Of a stretch of DNA of 64,000 nt, positions 7,724-16,272 are shown one piece after another (within the stretch, counting starts at the first letter, position 1; each line of letters begins with the position of its first letter). This DNA comes from CAMFLJ01 sp965279255 (lineage in GTDB: Bacteria > Actinomycetota > Acidimicrobiia > Acidimicrobiales > Acidimicrobilacustridaceae): positions 3,162,001-3,226,000 of the forward strand of contig OZ257146.1 in the NCBI GenBank assembly GCA_965279255.1. The letters run 5' to 3'. Below the pieces are notes generated by a model. The model worked only from the letters and a program-made list of their open reading frames with translations, did no database searches and had not been told where the DNA came from. Made by a program: the position numbers and the translations under genes.

Positions 7724-8131
7724 ATGGACGAGGGCTACGACGCGGTCGAGGCCGACCGCTGGACGGGATGGGTCGCGTTCGCCGGGATCCTGATGATCAT
7801 CGGCGGATGCCTGCAGGGCATCTACGGCATGCTGGCGATCGTCAACGACACCTGGGTCGTGTGGGGCAACACCGGAGCCATGTACCTCGACATGACCCAG
7901 TGGGGCTGGATCCACCTCATCTGGGGCGTGATCATGGTCCTCGCCGGTCTCGGGGTGCTCAGCGGCAACATCTTCGCCCGGCTCCTCGGGGTGATCCTGG
8001 CCGCCATCGCCGCGATCGTGAACTTCATGTTCATCCCGGTGTACCCGCTGTGGTCGATCATCGTCGTGGTGATCGCCATCGTGGTGATCTACGCGCTGGT
8101 CGCCCACGGCAAGGACATGAAGCAGGCCTGA
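7724..8131 (+). CDS. Small multi-pass membrane protein, DUF7144-like
   Basis: This 135-residue protein has about four hydrophobic segments (near residues 18-42, 60-82, 84-106 and 108-130). It also has the WGNTGAMYLDMTQWGWIHLI segment (tryptophans near 46, 59 and 61) typical of the DUF7144 family. The function of the family is not known to me. The ATG at 7724 is preceded by AAGGGAGT at a good distance, and the upstream in-frame sequence lacks membrane character. The gene stands alone between two copies of the same hairpin element, so it is probably monocistronic. Confidence 0.75.
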   Translation: MDEGYDAVEADRWTGWVAFAGILMIIGGCLQGIYGMLAIVNDTWVVWGNTGAMYLDMTQWGWIHLIWGVIMVLAGLGVLSGNIFARLLGVILAAIAAIVNFMFIPVYPLWSIIVVVIAIVVIYALVAHGKDMKQA

Positions 8132-8172
8132 ACGACCCGGGTCCACCGGGCCCGACGCCGCCCCCGAACGCG

Positions 8173-8217
8173 AGCTGGCTCAGATCGTTGCGGTCTCCGC
8201 ACCGATCTGAGCCAGCT
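8173..8217. terminator. Two-tier hairpin (copy B) between convergent genes
   Basis: A perfect 15-base outer stem (AGCTGGCTCAGATCG against its complement ending at 8217) encloses an inner TGCGG/CCGCA stem with a three-base loop. It sits in the 111-base gap between the rightward membrane-protein gene and the leftward thiolase gene, so it is well placed as a bidirectional terminator. It is 37 of 39 identical over the core to copy A at 7555-7593 by eye. Confidence 0.65.
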
Positions 8218-8242
8218 TCGGGGTAGGTCGACCCGAGCGGGG

Positions 8243-9415
8243 CTAGAGCAGGTCGAGGACCATCGCCGAGCCCATGCCCCCGCCGGCGCACATCGACACG
8301 ACGCCGGTCTGCAGGCCGCGCCGGCGCAGCTCGTTGATCATGGTGACGACCATGCGGGCGCCGGTCGCGGCGATCGGGTGGCCGAGGCTGCAGCCGCTGC
8401 CGTTCACGTTGAGGATCGTGGGGTCGATGCCGAGGGTGCGGTAGGCGGCGATCGGCACGGAGCAGAAGGCCTCGTTGACCTCCCACAGGTCGATGTCGCC
8501 GACCGAGCGGCCGGCCTTGGCCAGCGCCTTCGGGATGGCGACGGTGGGGCCCATGCCGGTGCGGCGGGGCTCGACGCCGGCGTTGCCCCACGAGACGACG
8601 CGGGCCAGCGGGGTGAGGCCGTGGGCGGCGGCGTAGTCGGACGACACGATGGTGACCGCGGCCGCGGCGTCGTTGAGCCCGGCGGCGTTGCCGGCGGTGA
8701 CGGTGAAGCCCTCGATCTCCGGGTGGAGGGGCTTGAGCTCACCCAGCGAGTCGGCGGTGACGCCCCGGCGGGGGTGCTCATCGACGGAGAAGGTGACGGT
8801 GCCACCGTCGAGGGTGGGCGCCTCGACCGGCACGATCTGGCTCTCGAACCAGCCGTTGTCGATCGACTCGATGGCCTGGGCGTGGGTGTAGGCGGCCCAC
8901 TCGTCGACCTCGCGGCGGGTGATGCCCATCTCGAGGGCGGTGTTGTTGCCGACGGTGATGGTCATGTCGAAGGCGGGGGCGTCGGGGGTCTCGCGGTGGC
9001 TCGGCGACATCCACGGCTGGGCGTCCTGGCCGAGGGCGAGGCGCTTGGTCGACGAGGGTGAGGTGGAGATGCTCTCGGTGCCTCCGGCGACGACGACGTC
9101 GGTCATGCCGGCCATGATCGAGGCGGCTGCGATCTGGATGGCCGAGAGGCCGGCGGCGCAGTGGCGGTTGTCGGAGAGACCCGGGACCTCGGGGAGGCCG
9201 AGCTCGACAGCCACGTAGCGGGCGATCACGCCTCCGCCCTGGAGCGACTCGGCCACGACGATGTCGTCGATGTCGGCGGTGGGCACCCCACTGCGCTCGA
9301 TGGCGGCGCCGACGGCGGCCTGGGCGAGCTGGAAGGCGTCGACACCGACGAGGGTGCCCTTGTTGGCCCGCCCGATCGGGGTGCGGGCGGCGGAGACGAT
9401 CACTGCGTCGGTCAT
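8243..9415 (-). CDS. Thiolase (acetyl-CoA acyltransferase)
   Basis: This 390-residue thiolase-family enzyme would carry out CoA-dependent thiolysis of a 3-ketoacyl-CoA, the last step of beta-oxidation, or the reverse condensation. All catalytic elements are visible: nucleophilic Cys86 in NRHCAAGL, NEAFC near residue 315, GHPIAATGAR with the catalytic His near 345, and MCAGGGMG with the second Cys near 375. The NEAF motif is followed by Cys instead of the usual Ala. It is the last gene on the left of a leftward acyl-CoA catabolic run and is separated from the next gene by 52 bases. Confidence 0.92.
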   Translation of the reverse strand: MTDAVIVSAARTPIGRANKGTLVGVDAFQLAQAAVGAAIERSGVPTADIDDIVVAESLQGGGVIARYVAVELGLPEVPGLSDNRHCAAGLSAIQIAAASIMAGMTDVVVAGGTESISTSPSSTKRLALGQDAQPWMSPSHRETPDAPAFDMTITVGNNTALEMGITRREVDEWAAYTHAQAIESIDNGWFESQIVPVEAPTLDGGTVTFSVDEHPRRGVTADSLGELKPLHPEIEGFTVTAGNAAGLNDAAAAVTIVSSDYAAAHGLTPLARVVSWGNAGVEPRRTGMGPTVAIPKALAKAGRSVGDIDLWEVNEAFCSVPIAAYRTLGIDPTILNVNGSGCSLGHPIAATGARMVVTMINELRRRGLQTGVVSMCAGGGMGSAMVLDLL

Positions 9416-9467
9416 CGGTGGATCCCTTCGAGGCGGCTCGGTGGCCGTCGTGCGGAGTCGGGTCGGC

Positions 9468-10304
9468 TCAGTGGCCGTCGTTGGAGGCGTGGGGCCTGGG
9501 GTCGGCCCACTGGGCGTCGCGCTTCTCGGCGAACGCCTTAGGGCCTTCGGTCTGATCGGGGTGGCCCCACATCGACACGAGGTCGAGGGCGCCCGCCTTG
9601 CAGGCGTCGGTGAGGCCCAGCTCGAGGGCCCGCCACAGCGCCCGCTTGCTGGCCGCCATGGCCGCCGGCGAGTTCTTGGCGATCTTCTCGGCGAGGGCCT
9701 GGGCCTCGTCGCGGAGGTTCTCGGGGGGATCGACGATCTGGCTGATCATCCCGAGCTGGTAGGCCCGCTCGGCGTTCATCCGCTCGTGGCGGCCGACGAG
9801 GGCCATGCGCATGACGGCCTCGAACGGCATCTTGCGCAGCAGGCCGATGGCCTCGATGGCGACCACCTGACCGACCGACACGTGAGGGTCGAAGAACTGG
9901 GCGTCGCTGGCGGCGATCACGATGTCGGCGTCGGCGACCCAGTGGAAGGCCCCGCCGGCGCAGAGGCCGTTGACCGCGGTGATGACGGGCTTCTCGACGC
10001 CCTGGTGCCAGGCGGTGAAGTGGACGTCGAACTCCTCCATCGACTGGCGGTAGCGCTCCATGCCCACGCCGTCGCCGGCGATCTCGGAGACGTCGACGCC
10101 GGTCTGGAAGGCCCGGCCCTCACCCGTGTGCACGATCACCCGGACGGCGGGGTCGGCGTCGAGCTCGATCCAGGCCTGGGCGAACTCGTCGCGCATGGTG
10201 TTGTTCATGGCGTTGAGCTGCTCGGGCCGGTTGTTGATCAGCCACCCCACCGGGCCGTGCCGTTCGAGCTTCAGGCAGGTGAAGTCGCTGTAGCCGTCGC
10301 TCAT
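9468..10304 (-). CDS. Enoyl-CoA hydratase/isomerase family protein with His-substituted active site (copy 1)
   Basis: This 278-residue crotonase-fold protein has an oxyanion loop in VNGLCAGGAF. At the positions of the two catalytic glutamates of classical enoyl-CoA hydratase it has His121 (AGGAFHW) and His141 (FFDPHVSVG), so simple hydratase chemistry is unlikely. The ATG at 10304 overlaps the stop of the upstream paralogue (ATGA), indicating translational coupling. The C-terminal 45 or so residues are almost identical to those of that paralogue, more so than the rest of the protein. The reaction is unknown; hydrolase, lyase or isomerase activity on a CoA ester is possible. Confidence 0.88.
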   Translation of the reverse strand: MSDGYSDFTCLKLERHGPVGWLINNRPEQLNAMNNTMRDEFAQAWIELDADPAVRVIVHTGEGRAFQTGVDVSEIAGDGVGMERYRQSMEEFDVHFTAWHQGVEKPVITAVNGLCAGGAFHWVADADIVIAASDAQFFDPHVSVGQVVAIEAIGLLRKMPFEAVMRMALVGRHERMNAERAYQLGMISQIVDPPENLRDEAQALAEKIAKNSPAAMAASKRALWRALELGLTDACKAGALDLVSMWGHPDQTEGPKAFAEKRDAQWADPRPHASNDGH

Positions 10305-11119
10305 GTCTCGTTCTCCGCAGGGTCGATGGTGGACCAACGAGCGTCGCGCTTCTCCGCGAACGCCAGCGGTCCCTCGGTCTGGTCGGGGTGGCCCCACATC
10401 GACACGAGGTCGAGAGCGCCGGCCTTGCAGGCGTCGGTGAGGCCCAGCTCGAGCGCCCGCCACAGCGCCCGCTTGCTGGCCGCCATGGCCGCCGGCGAGT
10501 TGCGGGCGATCTTCTCGGCCAGCTCCTGAGCCGACTCACGAAGTCGTTCGGGCGGGTCGACGACCTCACTGATCATGCCGATCTGGTACGCCCGATCGGC
10601 GCTCATCCGCTCATGGCGACCGACCAGCGCCATGCGCATCATCGACTCGAAGGGCATCTTGCGGGCGAGGGCGATGGCCTCGTAGGCCGTGACCTGGCCG
10701 ACCGACACGTGGGGGTCGAGGAAGGTCGCGTCGCTGGCCGCGATCACGATGTCGGCGTCGGCCACGAAGTGGAGACCACCGCCGGCGCACGAGCCGTTCA
10801 CGGCGGCGATCACCGGCGTGACGACCTGGTTGTGCCACGCGCTGATCAGCAGCTCGGCCCGCTTGGTGCGGCGGGACTGCTCGCGGAGGGCCTCCGGGTC
10901 GCGGCTGAGCTGCACCACGTCGAGGCCGGTCTGGAAGTGGCGGCCGTTGCCGGTGTTGACGATGACCCGCACGTCGGGGTCGTCGTCGAGCTCGCGCCAG
11001 GCGTCGGGCAGGGCGTCGAGCATCGCCGCGTCCATGGCGTTGCCGGCCTGGGGCCGGTCGAAGATGAGCCAGCCGACCGGGCCGTGGCGCTCGATCGAGA
11101 GGCCGCTGCTGTCGCCCAC
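10301..11119 (-). CDS. Enoyl-CoA hydratase/isomerase family protein with His-substituted active site (copy 2)
   Basis: This 272-residue crotonase is a tandem paralogue of the gene to its left. It carries the same substitutions: His117 (AGGGLHF) and His137 (FLDPHVSVG) where classical hydratases have Glu. Retention of both histidines in both copies argues for a conserved function, not decay. The start is GTG at 11119, one base after the stop of the acyl-CoA dehydrogenase gene, so it belongs to the same leftward operon. The two copies may form a hetero-oligomer. Confidence 0.88.
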   Translation of the reverse strand: MGDSSGLSIERHGPVGWLIFDRPQAGNAMDAAMLDALPDAWRELDDDPDVRVIVNTGNGRHFQTGLDVVQLSRDPEALREQSRRTKRAELLISAWHNQVVTPVIAAVNGSCAGGGLHFVADADIVIAASDATFLDPHVSVGQVTAYEAIALARKMPFESMMRMALVGRHERMSADRAYQIGMISEVVDPPERLRESAQELAEKIARNSPAAMAASKRALWRALELGLTDACKAGALDLVSMWGHPDQTEGPLAFAEKRDARWSTIDPAENET

Positions 11120-11120
11120 G

Positions 11121-12458
11121 TCAGCTCCGGGGGACGTCGCGCCAGGCGGCGTCCTGGTACTGGTCGGGCTCGCGGGGCAGGCCGAGCACCCGCTCGCCGA
11201 TGATGTTCTTGTTCACCTCGGAGGTGCCGCCCTCGATCGTGTTGGCCCGGCTCCGGAGCATGCCCTTGACCTCGCGCGGGAGGCTGCGGCCGTAGGCCTC
11301 GGCGGGATCGGCCACGCCAGCCGCGGCGGGGGCGGTCTCCCAGGCGAGGGCCCGGGCACCGAGCAGGTCGGTGGCCAGGGCCTGGATGCGCTGGTTGAGC
11401 GAGCCCTGGTGGACCTTGCCGATGGAGCTCTCGGGCCCCGGCGACCGGCCCGCCTTCAGCCCGGCCCGCACCCGCTGGTTCGTCCAGCCCCGGATGCGCT
11501 CCTCACTGAGGAGGCGCATGATCTGCTGGCGCACGACGGGGTCGTCCCAGCCGCCGTCGAGGCCGGCTGCGGTGTTGGCCCTGGCGATCTCGACCAGGTG
11601 TTCGGCCCCCGAGCCGCCGATGCGGTCGACTCCGCCGGAGCCGGAGCCCGACACCATCTGGCGCTCGCCGGAGAGGGTGGCGTTGGCGACCTTCCAGCCG
11701 TCGCCGACATCGCCGACCCGGTTGAAGTCGGGCACCCGGGCGGCATCGAGGAAGGTCTCGTTGAAGTCGACCTCGCCGGTGATGTGGCGCAGGGCCCGCA
11801 CCTCGACCCCGGGCTGGTGCAGGTCGACGAGGAAGTAGCTGATGCCCCTGCGCTTGGGGAGGTCGGGGTCGGTGCGAGCCAGCAGCACGCCGTAATCGGC
11901 GTTGTGAGCCCAGGTGCTCCAGACCTTCTGGCCGGTGAGCAGCCACTCGTCGCCGTCGCGCTCGGCCCGGCAGGCCAGCGAGGCAAGGTCGGAGCCGGCG
12001 CCGGGCTCGCTGAAGAGCTGGCACCACACCTCTTCGTTGCGCACCATCGGCGGGAGGAAGCGCAGGCGCTGCTCCTCGGTGCCGTAGGCGAACAGCGCCG
12101 GTGCGGCGAGGTTGAGCCCGAGGGGGTTGAGGCGCCCGAGGTTGTAGGGCGCCAGCACGCCTTCGACGGCGCGGGCCGCGGCGGGCTTCAGGTCGAGGCC
12201 GCCGTAGGCCACCGGCCAGGTGGCCACGGCCAGGCCCGAGCGGGCGAACGTGGGGTACCAGGACTCGTAGTCGACGAACTTCCGCACCGCCCGGATGGCG
12301 TCGCGGCCGCCGCGGTCGGCGGCGTCGCGCCAGGCCTGGGGAACGTTGGCCTCGACCCAGGCTTCGGTGGCCGCCACGGCCTCGTCGACGGTGGCACCCG
12401 GCGCCATGGCCAGCTCGTCGACGGTGGTGCCGGGGGGCGGCGTCTGCAGGTCGGTCAC
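11121..12458 (-). CDS. Acyl-CoA dehydrogenase (large FadE-type)
   Basis: This 445-residue acyl-CoA dehydrogenase has LFSEPGAGSDLASL near residue 150, GQKVWSTWAHNADYG near 178 and a terminal region ANTIEGGTSEVNKNIIGERVLGLPRE. The last keeps a Glu in IEGGT at the MCAD catalytic Glu position. The length and the GERVLGLPRE tail are typical of mycobacterial/actinobacterial FadE subunits that act on bulky acyl-CoAs, sometimes as heterotetramers. The GTG start at 12458 lies immediately after the upstream crotonase stop. It should introduce the alpha-beta double bond that the neighbouring crotonases then handle. Confidence 0.9.
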   Translation of the reverse strand: MTDLQTPPPGTTVDELAMAPGATVDEAVAATEAWVEANVPQAWRDAADRGGRDAIRAVRKFVDYESWYPTFARSGLAVATWPVAYGGLDLKPAAARAVEGVLAPYNLGRLNPLGLNLAAPALFAYGTEEQRLRFLPPMVRNEEVWCQLFSEPGAGSDLASLACRAERDGDEWLLTGQKVWSTWAHNADYGVLLARTDPDLPKRRGISYFLVDLHQPGVEVRALRHITGEVDFNETFLDAARVPDFNRVGDVGDGWKVANATLSGERQMVSGSGSGGVDRIGGSGAEHLVEIARANTAAGLDGGWDDPVVRQQIMRLLSEERIRGWTNQRVRAGLKAGRSPGPESSIGKVHQGSLNQRIQALATDLLGARALAWETAPAAAGVADPAEAYGRSLPREVKGMLRSRANTIEGGTSEVNKNIIGERVLGLPREPDQYQDAAWRDVPRS

Positions 12459-12459
12459 A

Positions 12460-13269
12460 TCATCGTCCCTTGTACTCGGGGGGCCGCTTCTCCTTGAACG
12501 CGGCCAGCCCTTCCTTGAAGTCCTCGCTGCGCGACGAGAGCTCCATCGAGAACGCCTCGTCGTGGAGCTGGTCGTCGAGCGCCTTGCTGCGCCCGCTGTT
12601 CATCAGCCACTTGGCCAGGCCGAGCGCCACGGTGGCCGACCCGGCGAGGGTGGCGACCAGCTCGTCGGCGACGGTGTCGAGCTCGTCGCCGGGCACGGCG
12701 CGGTGGATCATCCCCCAGTCGGCGGCCTCGGCTCCCGAGACCACCCGGCCGAGCAGCACCATGTCGCGGGCGCGCACTTCGCCGACCCGGCGGGGCAGGA
12801 GCCACGTGGCGCCGCTGTCGGGGGTGAAGCCCTTGCCGACGAACGGGGCCCAGAAGCGGGCGTCGTCGGCCGCCACCGTGAAGTCGGAGGCGAGGGTGAG
12901 GTTCAGGCCGATGCCGGCCGCCCAGCCCCGCACGACGCTGACGATGGGCACCTGGGTGCGCAGCATCAGCGGGATGAGGCGGTTGGCCTGCGACGGCAGC
13001 CGTCGCTGGATGCTGCCGACGCGGGGGCGCGGCCCGCCGGGCGCGTTGCGCGAGACGATGTCGAAGCCCGAGCAGAAGTCCTTGCCCGAGCCGGTGAGCA
13101 CGATGGCCCGCACGTCCTCGTCGCGGCCGGCCGTGTCGATGGCGTCGATGGTGGCGGCGAGGACCTCGTCGTTGAGCGCGTTGCGGCGCTCGGCCAGGTC
13201 GAACGCGAGCCGCAGCACCTGGTCGGCGTGGCCGACCAGGAGGCCCGGCACGCTCTCGTAGTCACTCAT
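12460..13269 (-). CDS. Enoyl-CoA hydratase/isomerase family protein
   Basis: This 269-residue crotonase-fold protein has a CoA/oxyanion loop VRGWAAGIGLN and an AAFWAPF-like loop ending GKGFTPDSG. The first catalytic Glu position is Asn, and the second loop carries an Asp (PDSG) as in PaaG-type isomerases. A ring-expanding or double-bond isomerase is therefore as likely as a hydratase. ATG start at 13269. It is the first gene of the leftward set that continues with the acyl-CoA dehydrogenase and the two His-type crotonases, with only 45 bases separating it from the amidohydrolase gene upstream. Confidence 0.86.
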   Translation of the reverse strand: MSDYESVPGLLVGHADQVLRLAFDLAERRNALNDEVLAATIDAIDTAGRDEDVRAIVLTGSGKDFCSGFDIVSRNAPGGPRPRVGSIQRRLPSQANRLIPLMLRTQVPIVSVVRGWAAGIGLNLTLASDFTVAADDARFWAPFVGKGFTPDSGATWLLPRRVGEVRARDMVLLGRVVSGAEAADWGMIHRAVPGDELDTVADELVATLAGSATVALGLAKWLMNSGRSKALDDQLHDEAFSMELSSRSEDFKEGLAAFKEKRPPEYKGR

Positions 13270-13314
13270 CGGGTCCCCCTCACCTCATGTGCCCGGTCGC
13301 ACGCGCTCACAGTG

Positions 13315-14556
13315 TCACGCGAGCGGGAGGTCGAGGCCGAGCAGCTGGATGCCGTTGTTGCGGGCGATCTTGTTGATGAGCGCCTGGTCGAGGTGGCCGA
13401 ACTGGCTGGCGGCGGCCTGGCGCGAGTTCGGCCAGGTGGAGTCCTGGTGGGGGTAGTCGGTCTCGAAGGTGACGTTGTCGACGCCGACCCGCTCGATCAG
13501 CTCCACGCCGACGGGGTCCTTGAAGAAGCAGCTGTAGACCTGGCGGCGGTAGTAGAAGCTCGGCAGCTCCTCGAGCACAGCCTCCTTGCGGGCCCACAGG
13601 TGCGTCTGCCAGGCATCGTCGCAGCGCTCGATCACGTAGGGGATCCAGCCGATCTGGCACTCGGCGTACATCAGCTTCAGGTTGGGGAAGCGGGCGAGCA
13701 CGCCGGAGAACAGGAAGTCGGTGAGGCTCACCGCGCTGTTGCCGAAGATCACGACCGAGCTGACGAGCTCGGGGGCGTCGGGCGAGCTCTGCGGGGTCTT
13801 GGTGCCCGAGCCGATGTGCATGCACACGACGGTGCCGGTCTCGTCGCAGGCCCGGAAGAACGGGTCCCAGTAGCCGGAGTGGAGGCTCGGGTAGCCGAGG
13901 TAGTACGGGATCTCGCTGAAGGCCACGGCCCGCACCCCGCGGGCGGCGTTGCGGCGCACCTCGGCGGCGGCGAGCTCGACGTCCCAGAGCGGCACCATGC
14001 ACAGCGGGATCAGCCGGCCACCGCTCTCGGCGGCCCACTCCTCGACCTGCCAGTCGTTGTAGGCCTCGACGCAGAGCTTCGAGAGCTCCTTGTCCTTGCC
14101 CCAGGCGAAGATCTGGCCGGCGAAGCGCGGGTAGTTCGGATAGCAGAGCTGGGCCTCGACCCCGTTGATGTCCATGTCGGCGAGGCGGTCGGCGACCTTG
14201 TAGCAGCCGGGCCGCATCTCGTCGTAGGTGACGCCGCGCATGCTGACCTCCTCCGGTGGGAAGCCGGAGGCGGCGATGGGGCGCTTGATGGAGTAGCGGT
14301 GGTCCTCGTAGAACCACCAGGCCACGTCGGGGCCCGAGCCGGGCTCGCCGGGCGCCTCCTTGTAGAGGGCGCCGTCGAGCTCGATGGAGCTCGGGGCCGG
14401 CGCCAGCACGATGTGGGGGCCGACGTCGCGGTACTTCGCGGGCAGGCGACTGGTCCAGAGGTCGGCCGGCTCCACCACGTGAGCGTCGAGGTCGATGATC
14501 GGAGGGATCCTCGCCACCAGCTCGTCGAGGACGGGGGCTTCCGAGATCTGGGTCAC
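13315..14556 (-). CDS. Amidohydrolase-2 family metal-dependent hydrolase/decarboxylase (paralogue 1)
   Basis: This 413-residue TIM-barrel protein is of the amidohydrolase-2 (ACMSD-like) family. The N-terminal metal site reads DLDAHVVEP (DxH form), further ligands are likely in CMHIGSG and FETDYPHQDSTWP, and the last Asp (TDYPH) is the usual catalytic base. The family includes decarboxylases and C-C or C-N hydrolases, and in actinobacteria such genes often sit in acyl-CoA or aromatic degradation clusters. The GTG start at 14556 is preceded by CGAGGATCCC, a good ribosome-binding site, and by an AT-rich probable -10 box at 14589-14602. A paralogue lies at 19212-20495. Confidence 0.87.
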   Translation of the reverse strand: MTQISEAPVLDELVARIPPIIDLDAHVVEPADLWTSRLPAKYRDVGPHIVLAPAPSSIELDGALYKEAPGEPGSGPDVAWWFYEDHRYSIKRPIAASGFPPEEVSMRGVTYDEMRPGCYKVADRLADMDINGVEAQLCYPNYPRFAGQIFAWGKDKELSKLCVEAYNDWQVEEWAAESGGRLIPLCMVPLWDVELAAAEVRRNAARGVRAVAFSEIPYYLGYPSLHSGYWDPFFRACDETGTVVCMHIGSGTKTPQSSPDAPELVSSVVIFGNSAVSLTDFLFSGVLARFPNLKLMYAECQIGWIPYVIERCDDAWQTHLWARKEAVLEELPSFYYRRQVYSCFFKDPVGVELIERVGVDNVTFETDYPHQDSTWPNSRQAAASQFGHLDQALINKIARNNGIQLLGLDLPLA

Positions 14557-14588
14557 GTTGCGGGATCCTCGCTGCTGGCGGACGCGGG

Positions 14589-14602
14589 AAATATACGATA
14601 TC
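14589..14602 (-). promoter_or_regulatory. AT-rich promoter-like box upstream of amidohydrolase 1
   Basis: In a GC-rich background the stretch AAATATACGATATC lies 33-46 bases before the GTG start of the leftward amidohydrolase. Read leftward it gives GATATCGTATATTT, which offers TATATT or TATCGT as a -10 element. The divergent crotonase gene begins at 14713, so the 156-base gap may hold two promoters. A comparable AT box lies at the same distance before the paralogous amidohydrolase near 20530. Confidence 0.4.
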
Positions 14603-14712
14603 CGACCGGCCGCTAGGTTGTCCGGTCGAGCCACGACCCGCCCCGCGCGGCTGTTCCGTACAGTCTCCCCCAGCGCCCCGAGGGGACGGGCGCCCGACCG
14701 GAAGCAGGCACC

Positions 14713-15534
14713 ATGCCCGACCCAGACGAGCCCCGCCCGCCCGAGGGCGACTGGCTCGGCACGCCGTTCCTCCGGTTCGAGCGCCGGGGCTCCCTCGCGA
14801 TCTGCCGCGTCGATCGCCCCCACCGACGCAACGCCATGACCCCGGCCATGTACTTCGGGGTGCGCTACGCCGTCGACCACGTCAACCGCACCGACGAGCT
14901 CGCCGCCCTGGTGATCACCGGCACCGGCGACGTGTTCATCCCCGGTGGCGACCTCGGTGGCGACCAGGAGGACAGCTGGGCCGACCTGGCCGGGCTGCTC
15001 CACCTCGACAACGTGCCGTTCGAGGCCATCCGCAACTCGGCCAAGCCGGTCGTCGCCGCAGTCAACGGCTTCTGCGCCGGCGGAGGGCTGCTCATCGCCA
15101 TGCTCGCCGACGTCGCCGTCGTGTCGAGCGAGGCCACCTTCCAGGCGCCCGAGCTGCTGCGGGGCATCGCCGACACCGGGTACGCCGCCTACCTGCCCGG
15201 CCAGATCGGCATCCCCCGCGCCCGGGACATGCTGCTCACCGCCAGGGTCGTCGACGCCCCCACAGCGCTCGACTGGGGCCTGGTCACCCGTGTGGTCGAG
15301 CCCGGCCGCGAGCTCGACGAGGCGTTCGAGGTCGCCGCCCAGATCGTGCGCACCGCCCCGAAGGCCCGGGGCGTCGTGAAGCGCGAGATCAACCGGGGCT
15401 ACGAGCGCCCGGACCGCATGTCGATGGACGAGTCGCTGTTCGGGCCCGAGACGCTCGAGGGGTTCCACGCCTTCAAGGAGCGCCGCAACCCCAGCTGGGT
15501 GCCCGAGGACCTGCGCACGGAGGGGCGGCTGTGA
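14713..15534 (+). CDS. Enoyl-CoA hydratase/isomerase family protein
   Basis: This 273-residue crotonase-fold protein has VNGFCAGGGLL (oxyanion loop) and FQAPELLRGIADTG. The first catalytic Glu position is Leu127, while the second (Glu147 in APE) is retained. A single acid/base is typical of isomerase- or hydrolase-type crotonases. The C-terminal GFHAFKERRNPSWVPED resembles many actinobacterial family members. ATG start at 14713. Its stop overlaps the GTG start of a second crotonase (GTGA), which in turn is one base from a fused acyl-CoA dehydrogenase: a tight rightward operon. Confidence 0.87.
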   Translation: MPDPDEPRPPEGDWLGTPFLRFERRGSLAICRVDRPHRRNAMTPAMYFGVRYAVDHVNRTDELAALVITGTGDVFIPGGDLGGDQEDSWADLAGLLHLDNVPFEAIRNSAKPVVAAVNGFCAGGGLLIAMLADVAVVSSEATFQAPELLRGIADTGYAAYLPGQIGIPRARDMLLTARVVDAPTALDWGLVTRVVEPGRELDEAFEVAAQIVRTAPKARGVVKREINRGYERPDRMSMDESLFGPETLEGFHAFKERRNPSWVPEDLRTEGRL

Positions 15535-16271
15535 TCCGGTCGTGGGTCGACGACGGCGTCGGGCGGGTGCACATCGACGACGCCGAGCACCGCAACGTGC
15601 TGTCGCTCGAGCACTCGCAGGAGATCGCCGCCGCCATCGCCGCCTTCGACCTCGACGAGGTGGGCGCCATCGTGCTCACCGCCGCGGACCCGGTGTTCTG
15701 CTCGGGCGGCGTGCTCGACGACCTCATCAGCCCGCGGGCACCGCTGATCGACGTCTACGCCGCGTTCGACGCCCTGCGCACCTCCCCCGTGGTGACCATC
15801 GCGGTGGTCACCGGGGCCGCGATCGGCGCCGGCGTGAACCTGCCGCTGGCGTGCGACATCGTCATCGCCGGCACCTCCGCCCGGTTCGACCCCCGCTTCC
15901 TCGACGTCGGCGTGCACCCCGGCGGCGGCCACCTCTTCCTGCTGCAGCAGCGAGTCGGGCGCCAGGGCGCCGCCGCCCTCTCGCTGTGCGGCGACTCGCT
16001 CACCGGCCCCGAGGCCGAGCGGGCCGGCCTGGCCTGGCGCTGCGTGGCCGACGACGAGGCCGAGGCGCTGGCCCTGAAGCTCGCCCGCCGGGCCGCCGGA
16101 CGCGACCGCGAGCTCATGCTGCGGGCCAAGGCCACCCTCGCCGCCCAGCCCCTCACGCTGCAGGACGCGTTCGACCTCGAGCTCGAGGCCCAGCAGTGGT
16201 CGATGGACCGACCGGGCTTCAAGGACCACGTGCGGGCGCTGCGCGACCGACTGCAGAAGAAGAAGGGCTGA
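15531..16271 (+). CDS. Enoyl-CoA hydratase/isomerase family protein, divergent
   Basis: This 246-residue protein has a recognisable crotonase core (VFCSGGVLDD, GAAIGAGVNLPLACD, LDVGVHPGGG). Neither catalytic Glu of classical hydratases is kept: the first position is Asn in GAGVN and the second is in DPRFLDVG. The oxyanion glycines are intact, so it may bind CoA esters and catalyse another crotonase reaction, or serve as partner of the preceding crotonase. The GTG start overlaps the previous stop, and the C-terminus is lysine-rich (LQKKKG). Confidence 0.82.
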   Translation: MIRSWVDDGVGRVHIDDAEHRNVLSLEHSQEIAAAIAAFDLDEVGAIVLTAADPVFCSGGVLDDLISPRAPLIDVYAAFDALRTSPVVTIAVVTGAAIGAGVNLPLACDIVIAGTSARFDPRFLDVGVHPGGGHLFLLQQRVGRQGAAALSLCGDSLTGPEAERAGLAWRCVADDEAEALALKLARRAAGRDRELMLRAKATLAAQPLTLQDAFDLELEAQQWSMDRPGFKDHVRALRDRLQKKKG

Positions 16272-16272
16272 C

